NCBI RefSeq assembly: GCF_001623525.1
Contig: NZ_CP015225.1
Location: forward strand, 2,480,001 to 2,544,000
Length of the DNA: 64,000 bases
Direction of reading: 5' to 3'
Source of the DNA: Pseudomonas fluorescens
GTDB taxonomy: Bacteria; Pseudomonadota; Gammaproteobacteria; Pseudomonadales; Pseudomonadaceae
Part shown: piece after piece, positions 62,575-64,000 of the stretch
Layout: each line of letters begins with the position of its first letter
How positions within the stretch are numbered: the stretch's first letter is position 1
The notes under the pieces: generated by a model
Database searches by the model: none
What the model was told of the DNA's origin: nothing
The model's input: only the letters and a program-made list of their open reading frames with translations
Made by a program: the position numbers and the translations under genes

Positions 62575-64000
62575 TCAGAACAACCCCATCTGCCCCCCCA
62601 CCAACGTCGAGAAGTCATCATCCACGAACGGCAGGATCGCATCCGCCACCGGTTGCAGCTGTTTGCTCACGTAATGGTCGTAATCAATCGGCGCGCTGCG
62701 GATTTCCAGTGGCTCGGGGCCGGCAACGGTGATGACATAGCTGATCCAGCCGCCATTCTGGTATTGCCGCGGACGCCCCTGGCGCTGGTTGAACTCATCG
62801 GCCAGCCGCGCAGCCCGCACATGGGGTGGAACGTTGCGTTCGTAGTCTTCCAGGGGCCGACGCAGACGCTTGCGGTAGACCAACCGATCATCGAACGCAC
62901 CGGCCAGGGTCTGCTGCACATAATCGCGCACATAATCCTGATAGGGCTGGCGGTGGAAGATCCGCCCGTACAGCTCCTGCTGGAATTGCCGTGCCAGCGG
63001 CGACCAGTCGGTGCGCACGGTTTCCAGGCCCTTGTAGACGATTTCGTCGCTGCCATCGGCACGGGTGACCAATCCGGCGTAGCGTTTCTTGCTGCCCTCC
63101 TCGGCGCCGCGGATAGTCGGCATCAGAAAGCGCTTGAAATGGGTTTCGAACTGCAGCTCCAGCGCACTCTCCAGGCCGAACTCATCGCGCACCTGCTCAC
63201 GCCACCATTGGTTGACGTGGGCGACCAACTCGCGACCGATCCTGGCCGCTTCCTCCTGGCCATGGGCACGACGCAGCCAGACGAACGTGGAATCGGTATC
63301 GCCATAGATCACCACATGCCCCTGGGCTTCGATCAACTGGCGGGTGCGCTGCATGATCTGGTGGCCGCGCAGGGTGATGGACGAGGCCAAGCGTGGATCG
63401 AAGAAGCGACAGCCGCTGGAACCGAGCACGCCATAAAAGGCGTTCATGATGATTTTCAATGCTTGGGACAGCGGCGCATTGTGCTCGCGCTTGGCGGTTT
63501 CCCGGCCCTCGGAGACCCGCGCCACAATGGCCGGCAGGCAATGGCGGGTACGGGAGAAACGCGCCCCGCGAAAGCCTGGCACCGATTCCTGGTCAGCCGG
63601 GTGGCGCAGCCCTTCGATCAAGCCCACCGGGTCAATCAGGAAAGTGCGGATGATCGATGGATACAGGCTTTTGTAGTCCAGCACCAGCACCGACTCGTAG
63701 AGCCCCGGCTGGGAGTCCATGACAAATCCACCCGGGCTGGCCTCGGGCGGACGCTGGCCGAGATTGGGGGCAACAAACCCCTGGCGGTGCATCAGCGGCA
63801 TGTACAGGTGCGTGAAGGCCGCCACCGAACCGCCGCTGCGGTCCGCTGGCAGGCCGGTGACGCTGGCCCGCTCCAGGAGGAACTTGAGCAGTTCGGTCTT
63901 GGCGAAGATCCGCGTCACCAGCTCGCAGTCCTTGAGGTTGTAGCGGGCCAGGGCCGGCTTGTCCTCGGCGAACATGCGGTTGATCTCGTCCATGCGCTGG
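62575..64000 (-). CDS. polB: DNA polymerase II, 5' part outside window
   Basis: C-terminal ~475 residues of a family B polymerase, damage-inducible in E. coli and able to bypass lesions. Visible motifs: exonuclease-domain end YNLKDCELVTRIF, motif A LDYKSLYPSIIRTF, motif B KIIMNAFYGVLGSSGCRFFD, motif C YGDTDSTF, then the thumb to QMGLF. The frame runs past the right edge, so start and regulation cannot be seen. Together with the ImuABC operon the window encodes two translesion systems. Confidence 0.95.
   Translation of the reverse strand, partial: QRMDEINRMFAEDKPALARYNLKDCELVTRIFAKTELLKFLLERASVTGLPADRSGGSVAAFTHLYMPLMHRQGFVAPNLGQRPPEASPGGFVMDSQPGLYESVLVLDYKSLYPSIIRTFLIDPVGLIEGLRHPADQESVPGFRGARFSRTRHCLPAIVARVSEGRETAKREHNAPLSQALKIIMNAFYGVLGSSGCRFFDPRLASSITLRGHQIMQRTRQLIEAQGHVVIYGDTDSTFVWLRRAHGQEEAARIGRELVAHVNQWWREQVRDEFGLESALELQFETHFKRFLMPTIRGAEEGSKKRYAGLVTRADGSDEIVYKGLETVRTDWSPLARQFQQELYGRIFHRQPYQDYVRDYVQQTLAGAFDDRLVYRKRLRRPLEDYERNVPPHVRAARLADEFNQRQGRPRQYQNGGWISYVITVAGPEPLEIRSAPIDYDHYVSKQLQPVADAILPFVDDDFSTLVGGQMGLF

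Overview
The window looks like chromosomal DNA of a Pseudomonas of the P. fluorescens complex. The evidence is the high GC content, the two families of REP-type palindromes scattered between genes, the lexA2-imuA-imuB-dnaE2 cassette, the glgE-treS-glgB trehalose/glucan operon, and many genes typical of that group. No tRNA, rRNA or CRISPR array was seen. Both ends cut through genes: dnaE2 on the left and polB on the right.

Layout. 0-4.4 kb: DNA-damage mutagenesis operon (lexA2, imuA, imuB, dnaE2, minus strand) with its own LexA2 operator. 4.5-13.4 kb: a catabolic/oxidation region with an AraC regulator, an outer-membrane channel-like protein, a Tat-exported lactone oxidase with a c5-type cytochrome, and a LysR regulator divergent from a GMC dehydrogenase and an MHS-family transporter. 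13.4-17.5 kb: an iron-responsive fecI-fecR-TonB receptor set under a Fur box. 17.6-30.7 kb: a receiver-only response regulator, topoisomerase III with an SOS-box-like palindrome upstream, glutaminase, a ZIP metal transporter, a KGG-repeat stress protein, a sirtuin, and a LysR-linked ketone-body/acetoacetate operon (CoA-transferase A and B plus thiolase). 30.8-35.2 kb: a repeat-rich spacer carrying a tandem duplication, then a FadR-type regulator divergent from a glucarate transporter and glucarate dehydratase. 35.3-43.2 kb: glgE, treS-maltokinase fusion and glgB.

43.5-48.6 kb is a clearly AT-richer island holding a six-gene microcin-B17-like cluster: a Gly/Cys/Ser-rich precursor peptide, an McbB-like cyclodehydratase partner, an McbC-like FMN dehydrogenase, a YcaO protein, an ABC permease and an ABC ATPase. 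The precursor has no adjacent Ser-Cys pairs and there is no McbG-like immunity gene, so the product should differ from microcin B17. This is the best candidate for an undescribed system.

48.5-64 kb: MgtC-like protein, CcoG paralogue, MocR regulator, SDR, DyP peroxidase, class C beta-lactamase, an IS110-family element, sulfite-exporter-type permease, lipoproteins, periplasmic aldose epimerase, aldo/keto reductase and DNA polymerase II. The IS110 element sits inside a REP doublet. Its non-coding left end contains short segments matching both sides of the target and parts of the element's own ends, as expected of a bridge (seek) RNA.

Several catabolic genes carry A/C-rich tracts next to the ribosome-binding site that resemble Hfq/Crc catabolite-repression motifs. 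Function calls rest on reading protein motifs by eye; no database search was run.
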